Origin: Rheinheimera sp.
Lineage (GTDB): Bacteria; Pseudomonadota; Gammaproteobacteria; Enterobacterales; Alteromonadaceae
DNA length: 13,424 nucleotides
NCBI RefSeq assembly: GCF_020217005.1
Contig: NZ_JAIWOI010000276.1
Span: 1 to 13,424, forward strand
Direction: 5' to 3'
Under the pieces are notes generated by a model. It had not been told where the DNA came from. It searched no databases and worked only from the letters and a program-made list of their open reading frames with translations. Positions 11,268 through 13,424 of this stretch are shown here, piece by piece (within the stretch, counting starts at the first letter, position 1; every line of letters begins with the position of its first letter). The translations under genes were made by a program, and so were the position numbers.

Positions 11268-12398
11268 TCAGCGACCGTCTATGCCGGTCATTGGCTCTAC
11301 CGTTTCCCACTGCTGGCAAGACGGACAGAGCCAATAAGGTTGTTTGGTCTTAAAACCGCAGTTGCGACAATGATACAGTACTTTGGTGTCGAGATAAGCC
11401 TGTAGCATCTGCTCTATTTCAGCCAGGTGTGGCTCAGACGGGTTTTGTAACCGTCTGATTTGAATGAATTTTAAAAACAAGCGGATGTTCGGTTGTTGCC
11501 GCAATTTATCCGTTAGCAAATTCTCAGCTTGCTGTAGGTTGTCACCTGTCGCATAAAACTGTGCTAGTTCGGCCGTCGCACTGATGTTTTTATGTTTACG
11601 GCTCAATTCTGTGAGTAGCGCCTGCCACTCTGCTGGTTCTGGTGTGGTTTGCGCTACTAATGGCAACAACTCAGCTGCCCATTGCGGCCTTTGTTGTAGT
11701 ATGGCCAGCAACAGCTCACGTGCTTCGTCAAATTCCTCTTCGGCAATAAGTTTTTTCGCCAGCTCGTATTTAGGCCGCAAGGATACCGGATAACGTTGGA
11801 TCAATTGACGATACGCACCGCTTGGCACCGATTCTTTATGCCAGGCTTCACAGCTAAAGTTTGCAATACCAATACGTAAGGAGCGGGAATCTGTCTGTTC
11901 TACTACGGCACGGAAATCCATGGCTTTTTGCCATTCGTGAGTGGCTGTGAATAAACTAAAGAGTTGTTTTAACACAGCTTCACGAATGCTTTCAGCCTGG
12001 ACCAGTGCACTTAATAAAGGTTCGGCTCTGTCGTATAAACCTGCACTGAAGTAGTCTTTAGCCAATTCGAATTGGATTTTTTGTGCCTGCTGTTTTGGCA
12101 GTTTTAACTGATGTAATTTTTCATGAATACGAATAGCTTTATCCCAGTCGCCACGACGACGGAACAGGTTGGCTAATGCCAGATAGGTATCGATAGTGGC
12201 GGCTTCGACATCAAGCAATTGCAGTAACTGCTCTATAGCTTTGTCTTCCTGATCAGTGAGCAGGAAATTTAAGCCTGAAGACAAATTTTTAGTAACAGAA
12301 GCCCTGCCCTTAAGCTCTTTTTGTTTTTCGCTGTTTCGCCCCATAAACCAGCCATAAGCGGCGGCAACGGGAAGTAACAGAAATAACAGTTCCAGCAT
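11268..12398 (-). CDS. lapB: LPS assembly regulator LapB (YciM), TPR protein
   Basis: LapB is an inner-membrane protein that adjusts lipopolysaccharide synthesis by presenting LpxC to the FtsH protease. This one has 376 residues. It has an N-terminal membrane anchor (LLFLLLPVAAAYGWFMG, about 4-20), then tandem TPR helices (for example AATIDTYLALANLFRRRGDW and the following repeat). It ends in a rubredoxin-like metal site with Cys344/Cys347 (CRNC) and Cys358/Cys361 (CPSC) that packs on the TPRs. This architecture is diagnostic. The ATG lies 5 bases after the lapA stop with no clear ribosome site of its own, so translation is probably coupled to lapA. Confidence 0.95.
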   Translation of the reverse strand: MLELLFLLLPVAAAYGWFMGRNSEKQKELKGRASVTKNLSSGLNFLLTDQEDKAIEQLLQLLDVEAATIDTYLALANLFRRRGDWDKAIRIHEKLHQLKLPKQQAQKIQFELAKDYFSAGLYDRAEPLLSALVQAESIREAVLKQLFSLFTATHEWQKAMDFRAVVEQTDSRSLRIGIANFSCEAWHKESVPSGAYRQLIQRYPVSLRPKYELAKKLIAEEEFDEARELLLAILQQRPQWAAELLPLVAQTTPEPAEWQALLTELSRKHKNISATAELAQFYATGDNLQQAENLLTDKLRQQPNIRLFLKFIQIRRLQNPSEPHLAEIEQMLQAYLDTKVLYHCRNCGFKTKQPYWLCPSCQQWETVEPMTGIDGR

Positions 12399-12403
12399 AG
12401 GGG

Positions 12404-12646
12404 TCAGGTTTTATCGAAAGATTTAGTAAACCAACCTTTGGTTTTTGCCTTCAGAATAAAGGCCATAGAAACGCTCAGGCCAAGCAGAAAACCAGACACT
12501 AAAAACAAAGCTGCGATATCTACCACTCTGAGTTCTGCTTTTGCAATAAGGTAGTTAAATTCAGCAACTTGCTGATTCAGGGAGCCCAGTACAAGCCCAA
12601 AAATAATAAGGGCGATGATAATTACAACATAAAAAAATCTGGTCAA
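12404..12646 (-). CDS. lapA: LapA (YciS), inner-membrane partner of LapB
   Basis: This is an 80-residue protein with two membrane segments (about residues 4-24 and 43-67) separated by a polar loop containing LNQQVAEFNYLIAKAELRVV. A basic cytoplasmic tail follows (KAKTKGWFTKSF). It is shorter than E. coli LapA (about 100 residues), the tail being reduced. The start is TTG 12646 with GGAG four to five bases upstream; a nearby ATG is absent. It sits between ihfB and lapB in the conserved gammaproteobacterial order. LapA is thought to work with LapB in LPS assembly, though its exact contribution is less clear than that of LapB. Confidence 0.9.
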   Translation of the reverse strand: MTRFFYVVIIIALIIFGLVLGSLNQQVAEFNYLIAKAELRVVDIAALFLVSGFLLGLSVSMAFILKAKTKGWFTKSFDKT

Positions 12647-12680
12647 GACTCCGTCAACCCCGCTTTTTGCTAATAAGAGA

Positions 12681-12965
12681 TCAGGTGTTAGCTTTCACCC
12701 TGTCACGTAATTCTTTACCCGGTTTGAAATGAGGCACGTATTTGCCATCTAATTCTACTTTGTCACCGGTTTTTGGATTGCGACCTACGCGAGGTGCACG
12801 ATAATGAAGAGAAAAGCTACCAAAACCACGAATTTCGATACGTTCGTTATTCGCCAACGAAGTGGCCATTTGTTCCAAAATTTCTTTGACTGACGATTCA
12901 ATATCCTTCACCTGGACATGAGAAAACTCAGTAGACAGTTTTTCGATCAATTCAGATTTGGTCAT
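12681..12965 (-). CDS. ihfB: Integration host factor subunit beta
   Basis: IhfB is a DNA-bending nucleoid protein that works as a heterodimer with IhfA in recombination, replication and transcription. This one has 94 residues, the normal length. Landmarks are the N-terminal [14 protein letters not shown] helix, the [11 protein letters not shown] strand turn (46-56), and the [10 protein letters not shown] arm (61-70) with Pro64, which inserts between base pairs. [14 protein letters not shown] closes the fold. GGAGG lies four bases before ATG 12965. It directly follows rpsA, as in most gammaproteobacteria. IHF is often required for phage site-specific recombination and replication, but no connection to this prophage can be seen. 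Confidence 0.97.
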   Translation of the reverse strand: MTKSELIEKLSTEFSHVQVKDIESSVKEILEQMATSLANNERIEIRGFGSFSLHYRAPRVGRNPKTGDKVELDGKYVPHFKPGKELRDRVKANT

Positions 12966-12990
12966 GGACCCTCCGCTGTATCAGTAGAAT

Positions 12991-13020
12991 GAAGGACTGG
13001 AGCTGAAGCCCCAGTCCTTC
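12991..13020 (-). promoter_or_regulatory. Hairpin between rpsA and ihfB, without T-run
   Basis: GAAGGACTGG (12991-13000) and CCAGTCCTTC (13011-13020) form a perfect 10-base stem; the 10-base loop can add a GC/GC pair. On the minus strand it comes 14 bases after the rpsA stop. The following bases (ATTCTACTG) have no T-run, so it is not a standard intrinsic terminator. It could protect the 3' end of rpsA mRNA or give partial termination before ihfB. Confidence 0.6.
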
Positions 13021-13034
13021 TACACAAGCATCAA

Positions 13035-13424
13035 TTAGTCAGCTTTTTGAGCAGCTTTGAATGCTTCGGCCATAGCGTTACCACCAAAATCAGTATCATC
13101 CTGCTTTTTGATCGTGTCCATAGCTTCTTTTTCTTCAGCTTCGAATTTCGCTTTGATTGACAGGCTGATTACGCGGTTCTTGCGATCAACACCCATCAGG
13201 CGAGCTTCTACTTCTTCACCAACTTTTAATACTGTAGTAGCGTCTTCGATACGCTCACGAGCAATGTCAGATACGCGAACGTAACCTTCAACACCACCTT
13301 CCAGCATTACAGTAGCGCCTTTCGCGTCAACTGCAGTTACGTTGCCTTTAACGATAGCACCTTTTTTGTTATCAGCAAGGTAGCCGTTGAACGGATCTTC
13401 GTCTAATTGCTTGATGCCTAAAGA
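13035..13424 (-). CDS. rpsA: 30S ribosomal protein S1, C-terminal part (5' end outside window)
   Basis: The last 129 residues are present, open at the window edge. They begin [13 protein letters not shown] and contain the final S1 RNA-binding repeat: [57 protein letters not shown] charged tail follows, ending [14 protein letters not shown], which matches the characteristic S1 C-terminus. S1 binds mRNA at the 30S subunit and aids initiation on weak ribosome sites. The first part and its control region are not in the window. The order rpsA-ihfB is conserved. Confidence 0.97.
   Translation of the reverse strand, partial: SLGIKQLDEDPFNGYLADNKKGAIVKGNVTAVDAKGATVMLEGGVEGYVRVSDIARERIEDATTVLKVGEEVEARLMGVDRKNRVISLSIKAKFEAEEKEAMDTIKKQDDTDFGGNAMAEAFKAAQKAD

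Overview
The right third of the window (about 8799-13424) is ordinary chromosome of a gammaproteobacterium. It carries, all on the minus strand, the 3' end of rpsA, then ihfB, lapA, lapB, pyrF and an NhaP2/CvrA-type K+/H+ antiporter gene. The protein sequences fit an aquatic Alteromonadales/Rheinheimera-like host. That genus-level guess is inference; no rRNA or tRNA is present to confirm it.

The left two thirds (1 to about 8679) is an integrated, tailless, membrane-containing phage related to corticovirus PM2, cut off at the left edge. Its hallmarks are a 282-residue putative double-jelly-roll major capsid protein with a visible internal duplication, a compact packaging ATPase (Walker A GTTGAGKT), a HUH rolling-circle initiator of the phage gpA superfamily (PHWHM and YIAKY motifs), and a run of short proteins each with one membrane segment, as expected for a virion with an internal lipid membrane.

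Reading leftwards from the control region, the element has these parts. There is a plus-strand HTH repressor (8246-8554). A divergent promoter region follows, whose 24-bp near-palindrome covers both -35 boxes. Next come four small early genes joined by ATGA overlaps, then Rep. A middle group follows: a coiled-coil protein, a zinc-ribbon membrane protein, another membrane protein and the ATPase. The capsid gene comes next, with its own intrinsic terminator immediately downstream. Last are virion membrane and vertex candidates running off the left edge. Tight spacing and overlaps suggest one long minus-strand transcription unit with internal control points.

The most interesting signal is at the phage/host border. 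Between the repressor gene and the end of nhaP2 lies a 28-bp dif-like site (8652-8679). Its XerD arm is identical to the E. coli dif arm and its XerC arm is degenerate. No integrase gene is visible. This suggests that a PM2-like phage integrates with the host XerC/XerD system at dif, as some filamentous phages do. The left end needed to prove this is outside the window.

No CRISPR array, transposase, tRNA or rRNA was seen.
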